DNA of 64,000 nucleotides from JASLZO01 sp965247995 (GCA_965247995.1 OZ252041.1:992001-1056000); one strand, 5' to 3'; positions 1-9,721 are shown, counted from the stretch's first letter. Numbers and translations are program-made. The notes: generated by a model not told the origin, from the letters alone.

Positions 1-1011
1 GGAATCGAACATGAGCTTGTTAGAGCGGTACAGGAGGCCGGAGGAACCAAAGGTGAAGGTCTGGTCGTCCACACGTCGGTCGAAGAGGATCGCGGAGTTG
101 CAGAGGGTGCAGTAGGCGAGTGCGACCGGGACTCCGCCGACGGTGTCGTTGGACATCTCGTGCCAGTTCATGATCCGAAGGGGGTAGGCGCGGGAGTCGC
201 CGTTGATGGAGACGCCGAAGACGGGTTCGTGGGGTTCGAGGTAGTCGGCGTCCGAAACGGAGATGAATCTTGGGTCGTCGAGTGGAGGGATACCGTCCAC
301 CGCGGGGACACCGCCCCACACGATCTCCTCAAGCCGGATGGTATGGGCGGCGCCGTCGGAGAAGAAGGATACGAACCGAGGGTCGACGGACGCGAGGAGG
401 GCGCGTTTCCACCGAGGGTAGGCGGGTCCGGGTTCGAGCTCCTGGTGCGCTGCGATCCACTGGACCCAGGTAAACCAATCCTCGGCGTACGGTTCGCCAG
501 TCAGCCGGCCGAGGACGTCGCCTGCGTGCTGGCGGTAGAAGAATCCGTACGGCGTGACGCCCATCATGTCAACGACGTATGGGGCGAGGTTGATGTCGCC
601 GCTCCGCCCGATCGTGGCGAGGCCCCGACTGTTGGCAGGTGCAGCGGGGTCATCGGAGGGTTCGACGGGGTCGGTCAGGATCTGAGCGAGCGCCGCGGCG
701 AGTTGATCCTGCGAGAGCGGGCCGGACGGTTCGCTTGGCGTGAGTGCGGGTCCGGAAAGCGAAGACTGTTCGGCGGAAGCTGGAGTGACCATTGGAGATG
801 AGGAGGCCGGAGCTGGAGTGCTGACGGCCCGGTCCGGACCGGCCGTCTCGGTCGCATTGCTTACGGGCGATGGTCCAGCGGTCGGTTGATTGCTGGCACA
901 GGCCGAGAGCAGCAGCGCGAGCAGCCCGGCAACCAGCGTGACGACGATCCGGGGTGGCCGGCGTTGACCGGCGACGTGCGCCGCAGATAGAATCCAGATA
1001 GGAACGCTCAT
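1..1011 (-). CDS. DUF3179 lipoprotein, C-terminus cut by window edge
   Basis: Reading from the ATG at 1011 gives 337 codons open to base 1, so the C-terminus is missing. Residues 20-37 are a hydrophobic signal segment ending in a lipobox (LLSAC, lipidated Cys38), followed by a Pro/Ser/Thr-rich linker to about residue 95. The rest resembles DUF3179: it contains YPLRIMNWHEMSND and, further on, the CTLCNS cysteine pair characteristic of that family. Function of DUF3179 proteins is not established; a membrane-anchored extracytoplasmic role follows from the lipobox. No strong ribosome binding site is visible, so the start could be internal, but the signal peptide supports it. It diverges from the small membrane gene that follows. 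Confidence 0.8.
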   Translation of the reverse strand, partial: MSVPIWILSAAHVAGQRRPPRIVVTLVAGLLALLLSACASNQPTAGPSPVSNATETAGPDRAVSTPAPASSSPMVTPASAEQSSLSGPALTPSEPSGPLSQDQLAAALAQILTDPVEPSDDPAAPANSRGLATIGRSGDINLAPYVVDMMGVTPYGFFYRQHAGDVLGRLTGEPYAEDWFTWVQWIAAHQELEPGPAYPRWKRALLASVDPRFVSFFSDGAAHTIRLEEIVWGGVPAVDGIPPLDDPRFISVSDADYLEPHEPVFGVSINGDSRAYPLRIMNWHEMSNDTVGGVPVALAYCTLCNSAILFDRRVDDQTFTFGSSGLLYRSNKLMFDS

Positions 1012-1038
1012 TCGGAATCGGCGAGGTTTGACACGTTC

Positions 1039-1299
1039 ATGGGTGTGTTTACAGCTCTCTACGACGCTATCGCTCCACACCGCGCCCGCGGGAAGGCGAT
1101 TGTCTTGGTGATCGATGTGGTGATCCTGGCCGCGTTCATGATCGGCACGCCGTTGATCAGGCGGTCGGCGTACGGGTCGCTGTCGCTTGGGTCCGACCTG
1201 ATCGCCGCGTTCTTGATTGGATTCACTGTGGTGGTGGGTTTCAATTCGATTGTGTACGTCGGGGCCCTGTTCTCCAAGTCGGTCAATCAGGAAACGTAG
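1039..1299 (+). CDS. small two-helix membrane protein, unknown
   Basis: An 86-residue ORF starting with ATG. Two hydrophobic stretches (about residues 20-37 and 50-77) look like transmembrane helices, separated by a short loop with RRS. No family is recognised. It is divergent from the DUF3179 gene and convergent with the solitary CoA-transferase. No clear Shine-Dalgarno motif precedes the ATG, so the call rests on the hydrophobic pattern and on it filling an otherwise empty gap. An antisense ORF on the other strand is less plausible. Confidence 0.5.
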   Translation: MGVFTALYDAIAPHRARGKAIVLVIDVVILAAFMIGTPLIRRSAYGSLSLGSDLIAAFLIGFTVVVGFNSIVYVGALFSKSVNQET

Positions 1300-1337
1300 C
1301 CAAGCGTTCCACGGATTCCTCGGCGGCGACGGTGCGG

Positions 1338-2558
1338 TCAGGTAATCGCGCCCTTTTGTTTCAGCGCGCCGATCTCATCCCAGGTATAGCCCAGATCCAG
1401 TAACTCGGCCTCGGTCTGTTGCCCGAGGGTGGGTGCAGGCGTCCGTGCGAGGGCCGGAGTACGGCTGAGTTTCGCGGGCGTAGCGATGACCTCGAATGGC
1501 TGACCGCCGTCCGGGTGGCGAAGCTCTGCCAGATACCCATTCGCGCGGACCTGGGGGTCGTCGGTGATTTCATCGACGGTCTGCACGGGCGCCCAGATGC
1601 AGTTTTCGGCATCGAGGAGTCGCGCAAGCTCTGCGCGTGGTTTACTGACGATACGGTCGGCAACCAGGGAGACGAGCTCCGGGCTGTTGGCTGCGCGTTG
1701 GTCCTGCGACGCGAACCGTTCGTCCTCGACCAGATCGTCGAGCCCCAGTGCGCGACAAAACCCGGGCCAGAAGCGCTGGGAGTCGAACATGACGAGTTGG
1801 ACCCACCGGTCATCGGCCGCGCGGTAGTAGTTGGATAAAGGATTCGGCGCGCCGGAGCGAGAGTGGCGGCGCACGGGTTGTCCGTGGTCCAGTGCGGCGC
1901 TGACGTCCATGCCCAGGACCCAGATGGCGGTGTGGAGGAGCGAGCACTCGATCTTCTGGCCGAGGCCCGAGCGTTCGCGTTCGTAGAGGGACATTCCGAT
2001 GGCGGAGGTGATGGCGAGTGACGTTGCGTGATCGCCCATCCCGGGTCGCTGTTGGACAGGGGGCGTGTCCTGTTCGCCTATTGAGGCCATGATGCCACTG
2101 CGCGCCCAGAAGGCGGCGTAGTCGAAGCCGAGGCGGTCGCGTTCCGGGCCTTCGGCGCCGTAGCCGGTCAGCGAGACGTAGATCAGCCGGGGGTTGGCGT
2201 CGCGGACGTCCTCGTAGCGAAGACCGTACCGCTGTTGGCGTTCGGGCACGAGGTTGGTGACGAGGACATCAGCCTCGCCGGCGAGCCTGCGCACAATGGC
2301 CTGCGCGTCCGGGTTGCCGAGGTCGATGCCGAGGCTCTTCTTCCCACGGTTGAGGTGTTCAAACGAGGGGTTGAGGTTGGGTGGGTCGGCGATGATGCCG
2401 TTTGGCCTGACGTCGATACTTCGGACGGGGTCGCCGGTGGCCGGGTTCTCGATCTTGACGACGTCCGCGCCGAGGTCGGCGAGGATGGCGCATGCCGCAG
2501 GGGCGGCGACCCAGTTCGCGACCTCAAGGACCTTGATGCCTTCGAGTAAACCTGGCAT
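1338..2558 (-). CDS. CaiB/BaiF family III CoA-transferase, solitary
   Basis: About 406 residues, the usual size for family III CoA-transferases, which move CoA between carboxylic acids through an aspartyl-CoA thioester. The family fold signature is clear: N-terminal GIKVLEVANWVAAPAAC, then LADLGADVVKIENP, and SLTGYGAEGP. The catalytic Asp is present in GDHATS, with the following SGLGQKI segment typical of the family. I chose the ATG at 2558, preceded by GGGGGAG, over an upstream TTG at 2591. Unlike the ten paralogues at 36-49 kb, this one has no partner gene and carries its own Asp, so it may act as a homodimer. Substrate unknown; it lies just downstream of the complex III operon, probably by chance. 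Confidence 0.88.
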   Translation of the reverse strand: MPGLLEGIKVLEVANWVAAPAACAILADLGADVVKIENPATGDPVRSIDVRPNGIIADPPNLNPSFEHLNRGKKSLGIDLGNPDAQAIVRRLAGEADVLVTNLVPERQQRYGLRYEDVRDANPRLIYVSLTGYGAEGPERDRLGFDYAAFWARSGIMASIGEQDTPPVQQRPGMGDHATSLAITSAIGMSLYERERSGLGQKIECSLLHTAIWVLGMDVSAALDHGQPVRRHSRSGAPNPLSNYYRAADDRWVQLVMFDSQRFWPGFCRALGLDDLVEDERFASQDQRAANSPELVSLVADRIVSKPRAELARLLDAENCIWAPVQTVDEITDDPQVRANGYLAELRHPDGGQPFEVIATPAKLSRTPALARTPAPTLGQQTEAELLDLGYTWDEIGALKQKGAIT

Positions 2559-2647
2559 TGCGCGCGCACTCCCCCACCCCGGTATGGTCAAGGTGAGTGT
2601 AGGTCAGGCGCTGTGTGGAGGCGCCAAACAGCGTTGGCGCTCGCCGG

Positions 2648-3301
2648 TTACTGGTCTTGGAGTCCCCTGATATGCCAGACGATAGCCCAACGCTCCTCCG
2701 GGGTGAGGAGTTTCTCGAAGGAGGGCATATTGGTGAGTGCGGCCCAGGCCTCCGGGTAACTCGAACCTTCCGGCGCAGCGACCACTCCTTGACCATTGGT
2801 AATGGAGTTGAAGATGGCGCCATCGGTCTTGTCCGTGGTGACGTCAGCGGTGAGGTCCACCGGGCGGGCGTCTTCGGGGAAGCTGAAGACGATCAGGGGA
2901 ATTCCCTGTCCGTCCCCCTCCGCACCGTGACACATCGAGCAGTTCCTCACGAAGAGCATGGCGCCGGTTTCGCGGACGACCGGCGTGTCTGCCACGCCGT
3001 TCGCCTCGAGCGCGATGAGCTCTTCCGGGGACATGGTGTCGTATGGCGGTGCGGCGACGAGGGAGATCTCGGCGACCCCAAATCCCTGATACGCAATGGC
3101 GCTGGCCGGGACGTTCATGACGGGTGGCTCTTGCCTGCGCACGGCGGGCGAGTAGTGCATCTCTTGGAAGTAGTCGACCTTATATGCGCCGACGGAGCAG
3201 GCGCTCAGCAGGGCGATACCGGCGAAGGCGATGGCCAGCGCGATCGACCTCCGGAGCGGAACCGGTGTCAAATGCGATGCGTGTGCTCGGAGCGCGTTCA
3301 C
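2648..3301 (-). CDS. actE: ActE: lipoprotein monoheme cytochrome c of alternative complex III
   Basis: A 217-residue lipoprotein (lipobox LLSAC, Cys35) with one heme c site, CSMCHGAEGDGQG, and the class I cytochrome c tail MPSF...LTPEERWAIVWHIR that supplies the Met ligand region. In alternative complex III (ACIII), which oxidises quinol and reduces cytochrome c or a partner oxidase, ActE is the membrane-anchored monoheme subunit on the outer face. The GTG start at 3301 overlaps the ActD stop as GTGA, indicating translational coupling. It is the last gene of the minus-strand act operon. Confidence 0.85.
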   Translation of the reverse strand: MNALRAHASHLTPVPLRRSIALAIAFAGIALLSACSVGAYKVDYFQEMHYSPAVRRQEPPVMNVPASAIAYQGFGVAEISLVAAPPYDTMSPEELIALEANGVADTPVVRETGAMLFVRNCSMCHGAEGDGQGIPLIVFSFPEDARPVDLTADVTTDKTDGAIFNSITNGQGVVAAPEGSSYPEAWAALTNMPSFEKLLTPEERWAIVWHIRGLQDQ

Positions 3302-3822
3302 GCCGTTACGGGCTCCCCTACGACGTCCGCTGCGCCGCCATCTTGGAAGGCTTGACGCGCGGCGGCGATTCGGTCCTCTTCGACGGTGGCGAGGAGGCCG
3401 ATATATCCGAGGGTGATCCGCGTGTCGTAGATGGGGCCGGCTCCAGTGAACCGTGGGAGGCGGCTCTCGAAGACGACCCCGAGGACCGTGAAGATCATCG
3501 CGAAGAGGAGCGTGAACTCGTACATGATGATCATCATGGCTGGGATAGCTAGGATGGGCTTCCCGCCAGTGACCAGCGGGAACGCGGCCTGGGTGCCGGC
3601 GGTGAAGAGGAGCGCGAGCGAGAACCCCGTGAACCCGCCCGCGAGCGGGAACACGAACAGCTTGTTGCGCTTGGGGTGGTCACCGAAGGCACCCTCCGGG
3701 TACGGGTTCCCGGTCAGGACGTCATAGTCCTCGCCGGTGAACCCGGCGGCGCGCAGCCGGCGCGCACCTTCTGCTGCTGAGTCGGCGTCCGCGAAGACGC
3801 CTAGAACGCTTTGTCTGGCCAT
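3298..3822 (-). CDS. actD: ActD: DUF3341 membrane subunit of alternative complex III
   Basis: 174 residues with an N-terminal alpha/beta segment (VLGVFADADSAAEGARRL) followed by two long hydrophobic helices around residues 57-75 and 90-115, then a soluble tail. This layout and its place between the NrfD-like subunit and the cytochrome lipoprotein match ActD (DUF3341). In ACIII, ActD is a two-helix subunit beside the quinone-binding membrane core, without cofactors. The ATG has a TAGGAG ribosome binding site 7 nt upstream, and its stop overlaps the actE start. Confidence 0.85.
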   Translation of the reverse strand: MARQSVLGVFADADSAAEGARRLRAAGFTGEDYDVLTGNPYPEGAFGDHPKRNKLFVFPLAGGFTGFSLALLFTAGTQAAFPLVTGGKPILAIPAMMIIMYEFTLLFAMIFTVLGVVFESRLPRFTGAGPIYDTRITLGYIGLLATVEEDRIAAARQAFQDGGAADVVGEPVTA

Positions 3823-3831
3823 GCGTTGCTC

Positions 3832-5223
3832 CTACCAGACCCTTTCTTCTTCGGTCTCTCTGATGACGGCTTCCACTCTCGCCTCCCCGATTTGGATGTT
3901 CTGGCGGAAGGCCTGCCCCTCCTTCTGTTCCCAAGCTGGGACGAGTGGGAAGAACTTGGCGAAGAGGACAAGCAGCATGGCCACCATTCCGAACGAGGCC
4001 AGGACGATTGTGCTCTCCACGAGGCTGGGGACGTAATTGCTCCACAGGAACGTCAACTGCTGCTTCCGCTCGATGGCCGGGATGATCAGGAAGAAGCGTT
4101 CGAGCCACATGCCGATATTCACGAGGATCGAGGTCCAGAACATCAAGGCAATGTTGCGGCGGACGCGCCGGTTGAGCCACAGGGGGATTGGGATCACGTA
4201 TGACGTGAGCACCATGATTATGGTGATGGCATTGAACGGCCATTGGAAGAGGCGACGTTCCATCACGGCGAGCTCCTGCTCCTCGCGGGTGAAGAACGAG
4301 AAGGTGAAGTCGAGGAAGAAGAAGAACAGCCACGCGGTCGCGATCACGATGAGCAGTCGTCCGACCGCGTCGAAGTGGTCTTCCCAGATGTAGTTCTCGA
4401 GGCGGAAGATCCAGCGCATGAGGGCCATGAGCGTGAGGACCATGGAAACACCGGAGTGGACGGCGCCGATGACGAAGTACGGGGCGTAGACGGTAACGTG
4501 CCACGCCGGCACGACGGAGACGGCGAAGTCCCACGACACGATGCTGTGGACGGAGACGAAGACGGGGAGGATGAGGGCCGACATCAAGATGCCGAAGATG
4601 CCCTGCAACTGCCACTGGCGTGGAGTGCCCCGCCACCCGAGTGCGAGCCACCCGTAGATCTTTCGTCGCCACCCACCCGCGTGGTCGCGGATGATCGCGA
4701 AGTCCGGCACCAATGCGGTGAAGACGAAGAGGATGCTTCCGGTGAGATAGGTGGTGATCGCGACCGGGTCCCAGACCAATGGGGACCGGATATCGGGCCA
4801 CACACCACGGAAGAAGTCGTACGGAAGCAGCCAGTAAATGATCCGCCACGGACGTCCGGCGTGGATGACGGGGTGCATCAGCGCGGTGACCAGCGAGAAG
4901 ACGGTCATGACCTCTGCGGCACGCGTGATGGGCCGTTTCCACTCGGCTTGGGTGAGCCGGAGGATCGACGAGATCATGGTCCCGGCGTGACTGACACCAA
5001 TCCAGAAGACGAAGTTCACGATGAAGAAGCCCCAGAACGCGGGGCGTTGCAGTCCGGTGAGCCACAGGCCCTGCCAGATGAGCGCGGTAACGGCGACTGC
5101 GCCCACCGCGACCAAGAGGAACGGCGGGAGGAACGCGAAGATGTGCCGTCGCTCCAGCGTCAGGACGGGCCAGAGGAGCTCGTCGTTGATCTGGGGCGCC
5201 GTTAGCACCGGGCGGTCGCGCAA
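3832..5223 (-). CDS. actC: ActC: NrfD/PsrC-like quinol-binding membrane subunit
   Basis: About 463 residues with ten likely transmembrane helices. It has the ActC-type stretches FWIGVSHAGT, LRLTQAEWKRP and TRAAEVMTVF, and a conserved HAGRPW segment. In ACIII this subunit carries the quinol oxidation site and contacts the iron-sulfur subunit ActB. The reading frame stays open upstream into the preceding gene, and no ATG fits; I place the start at a TTG (5223) preceded by AGGTAGGA, which gives the N-terminus MRDRPVLTAPQ. The upstream stop is only 31 nt away, so it is co-transcribed. Confidence 0.87.
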   Translation of the reverse strand: MRDRPVLTAPQINDELLWPVLTLERRHIFAFLPPFLLVAVGAVAVTALIWQGLWLTGLQRPAFWGFFIVNFVFWIGVSHAGTMISSILRLTQAEWKRPITRAAEVMTVFSLVTALMHPVIHAGRPWRIIYWLLPYDFFRGVWPDIRSPLVWDPVAITTYLTGSILFVFTALVPDFAIIRDHAGGWRRKIYGWLALGWRGTPRQWQLQGIFGILMSALILPVFVSVHSIVSWDFAVSVVPAWHVTVYAPYFVIGAVHSGVSMVLTLMALMRWIFRLENYIWEDHFDAVGRLLIVIATAWLFFFFLDFTFSFFTREEQELAVMERRLFQWPFNAITIIMVLTSYVIPIPLWLNRRVRRNIALMFWTSILVNIGMWLERFFLIIPAIERKQQLTFLWSNYVPSLVESTIVLASFGMVAMLLVLFAKFFPLVPAWEQKEGQAFRQNIQIGEARVEAVIRETEEERVW

Positions 5224-5254
5224 TGCTGTTCCTACCTGTCCCAGGTCCGTGTCA

Positions 5255-6685
5255 TTAGTCTGGCTTTCCAACGACGTGCGCGTACCCGATGCCGAATGGG
5301 CGGATGACGCGCAACATGAGTGCTTCACGGGTCTCCCACAACGAGACGATCGGGATGATCCGGGATGCGAGCAAGAGGATGAAGAAGACGCCCGATAGGA
5401 GGCCGATGAAGAACGCCACGTCCCAGATGTCGGGTGCTCCAAGCGTAGGCACGTGTTCGAGGCCGTGGCCGCCGACCTGCTCCACCGACCAGGTATTGGT
5501 GTAGATGCGCAGCCGGTCGAAGAATCCCCCGGCGATGACGATGAGGCCGACGATTGTTGGGCCCAAGATGCTGCGCCGGACCGGGTTCCACATGATGGTC
5601 AGGAAGGGGACGATGAACGACAGTCCAATTGCGCCTGCGAACATCAGGAACTGCGGACGGGCCAGCAGAGAGGGCTCTGCGGGATCGCCGAAGATCAGGA
5701 GGGCGATGATGCTCTGTTCGTTCGGAAGACGCCCGTACCAGAAGAGGATGAACGCGCTCCACCAGAAGTAGAACCAAAAGAGGGTGAGGGCGAGCAATAG
5801 CCGGCTGTAGCCCCAGAACTGCTCACGTTCGTAGTAGCGCCCCAATCCGTGGACCTTCCGCAACACGAACATCGTGACGATGTAGAGTCCGAGCCCCATC
5901 TGGAGGCCCGAGACGGCATGGAATGCCGGGAAGATCGGGTCCTTCCATCCGGGCACCATGCTGACAGCGAAGTCGGTGGCGAAGGAGAAGTGGGTCATGG
6001 CGTACATCGCGACGTAGAACGCGCCGAGGATTCCCAGCGCGGACTTCTGCATTCGCCATTGGCCTTCGGTGCCATTCCAGCCGCGGGCCAGGCGGCGCGC
6101 CCAATTCTTGGCGACGCCTTCGGCCCCGCGGTCACGGACGGCAGCGAGATCAGGGAGGGCAGATGCGTAGAGGAGGCCGAGCCCGGTGATGGCGAGTGTG
6201 GTGACCATGATGAGATCGGGCAGCCACGGTCCGAGTTGCCAGTCCATCCACATCGTGTTGTGTGGAGGGTCGGTGCCCGCGATGGGCGGTGCGCCAGCGA
6301 GCAGCGGTAAGAAGAACAGGACGTGGACCGGCCCGAGGATGAGGAACATCTCGGCGAGGCGGCTGGTCGGCTTCCGCCACTGCGCCCTGGCGAGACGGAG
6401 TCCAATACTGGCGAGCGGTATCCCAGCGGTGAGCGAGAACACGTAGAAATACGCGACGGCGTAGTAGCGCCAGGCGGTGTGGTCGTCGGTCCCGCCGGCG
6501 AGGCGCATCCCGGCTCCGACGAATGCCAAGACAAAGAGGAGCCCGAGGACGATGAGCAGGGTCCGCATGCGCGGGCCGACCCGACGGACCTCGTGAATGA
6601 GCTCCTCGTTCAGTTCCTCGGGCGTAGCCGGCGGCAGGGGAGCGGCGTGGCCGTTCCCATTCGCGCTATGTCCGTTTGTGGTCAT
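5255..6685 (-). CDS. second NrfD-like membrane subunit of alternative complex III (ActF-like)
   Basis: 476 residues, about ten transmembrane helices, with a hydrophilic 35-residue N-terminus rich in Asn, Gly and Pro. Segments such as RLARAQWRKPTSRLAEMF mirror ActC (LRLTQAEWKRPITRAAEV), so the two are paralogues. ACIII contains two NrfD-like subunits, ActC and ActF; this one is the ActF candidate. In the textbook order ActF comes last, after ActE, whereas here the two NrfD-like genes are adjacent between the Fe-S subunit and ActD. Which paralogue is functionally ActC was judged by motif similarity and could be swapped. Confidence 0.75.
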   Translation of the reverse strand: MTTNGHSANGNGHAAPLPPATPEELNEELIHEVRRVGPRMRTLLIVLGLLFVLAFVGAGMRLAGGTDDHTAWRYYAVAYFYVFSLTAGIPLASIGLRLARAQWRKPTSRLAEMFLILGPVHVLFFLPLLAGAPPIAGTDPPHNTMWMDWQLGPWLPDLIMVTTLAITGLGLLYASALPDLAAVRDRGAEGVAKNWARRLARGWNGTEGQWRMQKSALGILGAFYVAMYAMTHFSFATDFAVSMVPGWKDPIFPAFHAVSGLQMGLGLYIVTMFVLRKVHGLGRYYEREQFWGYSRLLLALTLFWFYFWWSAFILFWYGRLPNEQSIIALLIFGDPAEPSLLARPQFLMFAGAIGLSFIVPFLTIMWNPVRRSILGPTIVGLIVIAGGFFDRLRIYTNTWSVEQVGGHGLEHVPTLGAPDIWDVAFFIGLLSGVFFILLLASRIIPIVSLWETREALMLRVIRPFGIGYAHVVGKPD

Positions 6686-6723
6686 TGGTGTCGGATTCGA
6701 TCTCGTTCCGTTTGAGCGCGCCG

Positions 6724-7440
6724 CTAGGCGTGGACGGGCTCAGGGGATGCTTCGTTGTCGACCTTCTTGAGGTAACGAATGTTGGGCTCGGTTCCCAAGC
6801 TCTCTTGGAGGGTGTACTCGCGTTCGTTCTGGAAAAGGACGGAGACCTGGCTGTTCGGGTTGTTGAGGTTGCCGAAGACAAGGGCATCCGTGGGGCAGGC
6901 TTGCGCGCAGGCGGGCTGGAGCGTGTTGATGAACTCCTCGTTTCCGGTGCGCTTCGCCTCACGGGTCGCGCGGTTGATGCGTTGGACGCAGAAGCTGCAC
7001 TTCTCCATGACGCCGCGGTCGCGGACGGTGACGTCCTCGTTCAGGTAGTTGTTATAGGTCTCCGGCCACACCGGCCTGCGGTAGTTGAAGAACCGGGCGT
7101 GGAAGGGGCAGTTGTTGGCACAGTAGCGGGTACCGACGCAGCGGTTGTAGACCTGGACGTTCAGGCCCTGGTCGTTGTGGAAAGTCGCATAGACGGGGCA
7201 CACGGGCTCGCACGGGGCGTTGCCGCAGTGTTGGCAAAGCACGGGGAGGAAACGGGCTTTGACGTTGGGGTACTCGCCCTCCCAGTAGCGGTCTACGCGG
7301 ATCCAGGAGATCGCACGACGATTGTTGAAGTGCTCCTCCATGTTGATCGGGATGTTGTTCTCAGACATACATGCGATGACGCACGCTTGGCATCCCGTGC
7401 AACGGTCGATGTCGACCGCCATTCCCCATTTGTTTGCCAT
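6724..7440 (-). CDS. ActB2: four-cluster iron-sulfur subunit of alternative complex III
   Basis: 238 residues of the DMSO-reductase/NrfC ferredoxin type. Cysteine groups in order: CTGCQACVIAC (residue 14 on), CQHCGNAPCEPVC, CVGTRYCANNC and CSFCV, with the pairing CAQAC late in the chain, enough for about four cubane-type clusters. In many ACIII operons this domain is fused to the molybdopterin-like domain as one ActB; here it is a separate gene, an arrangement known from Chloroflexota. It would carry electrons from the quinol site in ActC to the hemes of ActA and ActE. ATG with a GGAG motif 6 nt upstream. Confidence 0.86.
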   Translation of the reverse strand: MANKWGMAVDIDRCTGCQACVIACMSENNIPINMEEHFNNRRAISWIRVDRYWEGEYPNVKARFLPVLCQHCGNAPCEPVCPVYATFHNDQGLNVQVYNRCVGTRYCANNCPFHARFFNYRRPVWPETYNNYLNEDVTVRDRGVMEKCSFCVQRINRATREAKRTGNEEFINTLQPACAQACPTDALVFGNLNNPNSQVSVLFQNEREYTLQESLGTEPNIRYLKKVDNEASPEPVHA

Positions 7441-7473
7441 GTTTGCTCCGGTCCTTTTCCGCTGTTGTGTCGA

Positions 7474-9693
7474 CTATCCGGTCGTGATCTGGACGAGTGG
7501 TGCGTCTTCGAGTTGGGCGCCGGTGAACCCGCCCTCCATGCGAGGGAGGCGGACGCGGCGGCCGGTGCCGGCAATGCTTACGCGCGTGGAGGCCCACGCG
7601 GCGGCTCCGACGCCGTCGACCTCTTGGTCGGCGACGATGGCCAGGACGTTCGCCCCCTGGCCCGCGGCGTAGCGGCCGGAGAAGCCGTGTCCGCGTCCAA
7701 ACGGGACGGACACCACTCCCGGCGGGATGCCTGGGTGGGGGTAGACGGGCAACTCCAGTGAACCCGCCGGGCCCCGGAGTTCGATGACGTCGCCGACCTG
7801 GAGGCCCCGGTCATGCGCGACCTGTGTGTTGATCTCGACCCACGTCGTCCATGTCGCAGAGGTGATGGGGTCTGGCGTCGACTGTCCCCACGGCAGGAAT
7901 GCCGACGAGCCGTCGCCGATGCCGATGGTGGCGAATGGGACGAGGGCAAAGGTGTCCGGGCCGGACCGACCGGCTGGGCGGGACTCGGTCCGTGCAGGGA
8001 ACTGAGCCTGGCCGTTGGCACCGGATGCCACCGCACCGGTGTCCCACCAGCCGCCGCGCTGTAGCACGCCGACGCGGAAGGCCTCGAAGGTTGCGCCGCG
8101 GACAGATGAAGTCGGGGAACTTGCGTTGTAAAGGGTGTTGAGCTCCTGACGGACCAGCGCTTCCATGGATTCGGCGCCGAGGTTGTGCCCCAACGTCTCG
8201 GCAATGGAGAGGAGCACGTCGCCGAAGGGCCGCGAGTCATGGACGACGTTTCCGTCCCGGTCGATCAGCGCGGGAACGACAGGTTGTTGGATCGTCAGGA
8301 CGGGATAGCCCGGGCCGGGGTCCGGCACGTGGGTTCCCCAGGCTTCAAGGTACGAACTGTCCGGAAGGACAAGGTCCGCGAAACTGGCTGTGTCGTCGAT
8401 GACGTTCGCGAAGCTGATGATCTTGGCGGACCTGTTTCGGAAGACATCGGTGAAGTTCAAGGACTCCAACGCATAGGCCGGGTCCGCTCCATGGACCAAG
8501 ATGAGATCGAACTCGTTCGCTTCGATCCGGCGCGTGAGCTCTTTCCACTCGGCGAGCGTTGCTGGCTCCGTGAGACCCTGGAGATTCGGCAACGGCGGGT
8601 CCGGGTTGAAGCGGACGCCGCCTTCGATATTGACGCTACCGAGCAACTGATTGAGCGCCAGCGCGGCGGAAACGTTGAACAGGCCATTGGATTGCGCAGC
8701 GGCGTTCCCACCGGCAATGACGAGGGCCGGCTGGTGGTCCGCAAGCGTGTGGGCGACCTCACGAATCTTTTCGGCAGTGATCACGCCGGGCGTTGCGGAT
8801 ACGACGTCCGAGACTGTCTCAGGGGCGACGTTGCCGAGGGAATCCACAGTGACGCCGCCAGGGTTGACCAAACCCTCGTCGATGAGGGCGTAGGCGATCG
8901 AGAGCGCGAGGGTGCCCTCCTGCCCGGGGGCGACTGGCAGCCACGTGTCGGCGTTCGCGGCGGTCATCGAGAACCGAGAGTCCGCATGAATGAGGGTGCC
9001 GCGCTCGTCACTCCCCTGGCGGAAGCGTCCGTAGGCGTTGCTGAACGAGACGGGTGAGAGCCAGGACTCGAGGAAATCCGCCCCGATGGAGAGCACGGAC
9101 TTGGCGTTCGCGATGTCGAAGTGCGGGATGCGCGACTGGTCGAAGACATCTTTGACGGCCGCGCGGACTGTTGCCTGTTCGATCGGCTCGAGGACCGCGT
9201 GTTGTGCGCCAGTGGCGCGGGCGAATTCTCGAATGACGTGGCCTAGGTGGCCGCGCTGCGGGGCGGTGATGATGAGGGTCCGTCCGGGCCCGGCCTCGGT
9301 GACGGCCGTCGTCAGTTCGCTCAGGGCCGCGGCCCACGTTACGGAGGAACCATCGGCTCTCTGCGGGCCGTTGAGGCGATCCGGGTGGTAGTGCGACTGT
9401 ACACCCATGAGGCAGCGGGCCATAAGTCCGCCGCGGTTCACCGGGTGGTCTGGGTTGCCTTCGATCTTTTTTGCACGGCCCTCGACGACGCGGACGATGA
9501 TGCCGTGAGCGTCACCGCAGAAGGCGCAGGCCGTCGCGTACCAGTCCTCGAGTCCGCCAGCCAGGTCTTCCGGGAGGTCACGGGGACTCTGTTTGATGAT
9601 TTCCCGTTCCGGGATTGCGCAGCCGGCGAAGAGAACGCCGGTGACCGAAGCAGCGCCCGCAGCGCGAAGGAACTCTCGACGCGTCAAGTCCAT
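7474..9693 (-). CDS. ActB1: molybdopterin-oxidoreductase-like subunit with Tat signal
   Basis: About 739 residues. The N-terminus is a twin-arginine signal (TRREFLRAAGA) that runs into a lipobox-like LFAGC, so the protein is exported folded and probably membrane-anchored. The rest has the molybdopterin oxidoreductase fold plus a C-terminal molydopterin dinucleotide-binding-like barrel. The usual N-terminal cubane motif is degraded: CAFCGDAHG has Cys-x2-Cys but the third Cys is replaced. In ACIII this domain is structural and holds no Mo cofactor, which fits. I used the ATG at 9693; an upstream in-frame extension to 9801 overlaps the preceding gene and disrupts the signal peptide. Confidence 0.85.
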   Translation of the reverse strand: MDLTRREFLRAAGAASVTGVLFAGCAIPEREIIKQSPRDLPEDLAGGLEDWYATACAFCGDAHGIIVRVVEGRAKKIEGNPDHPVNRGGLMARCLMGVQSHYHPDRLNGPQRADGSSVTWAAALSELTTAVTEAGPGRTLIITAPQRGHLGHVIREFARATGAQHAVLEPIEQATVRAAVKDVFDQSRIPHFDIANAKSVLSIGADFLESWLSPVSFSNAYGRFRQGSDERGTLIHADSRFSMTAANADTWLPVAPGQEGTLALSIAYALIDEGLVNPGGVTVDSLGNVAPETVSDVVSATPGVITAEKIREVAHTLADHQPALVIAGGNAAAQSNGLFNVSAALALNQLLGSVNIEGGVRFNPDPPLPNLQGLTEPATLAEWKELTRRIEANEFDLILVHGADPAYALESLNFTDVFRNRSAKIISFANVIDDTASFADLVLPDSSYLEAWGTHVPDPGPGYPVLTIQQPVVPALIDRDGNVVHDSRPFGDVLLSIAETLGHNLGAESMEALVRQELNTLYNASSPTSSVRGATFEAFRVGVLQRGGWWDTGAVASGANGQAQFPARTESRPAGRSGPDTFALVPFATIGIGDGSSAFLPWGQSTPDPITSATWTTWVEINTQVAHDRGLQVGDVIELRGPAGSLELPVYPHPGIPPGVVSVPFGRGHGFSGRYAAGQGANVLAIVADQEVDGVGAAAWASTRVSIAGTGRRVRLPRMEGGFTGAQLEDAPLVQITTG

Positions 9694-9721
9694 TAGTCGC
9701 GGCGCTCCCGGTTGGTACCCA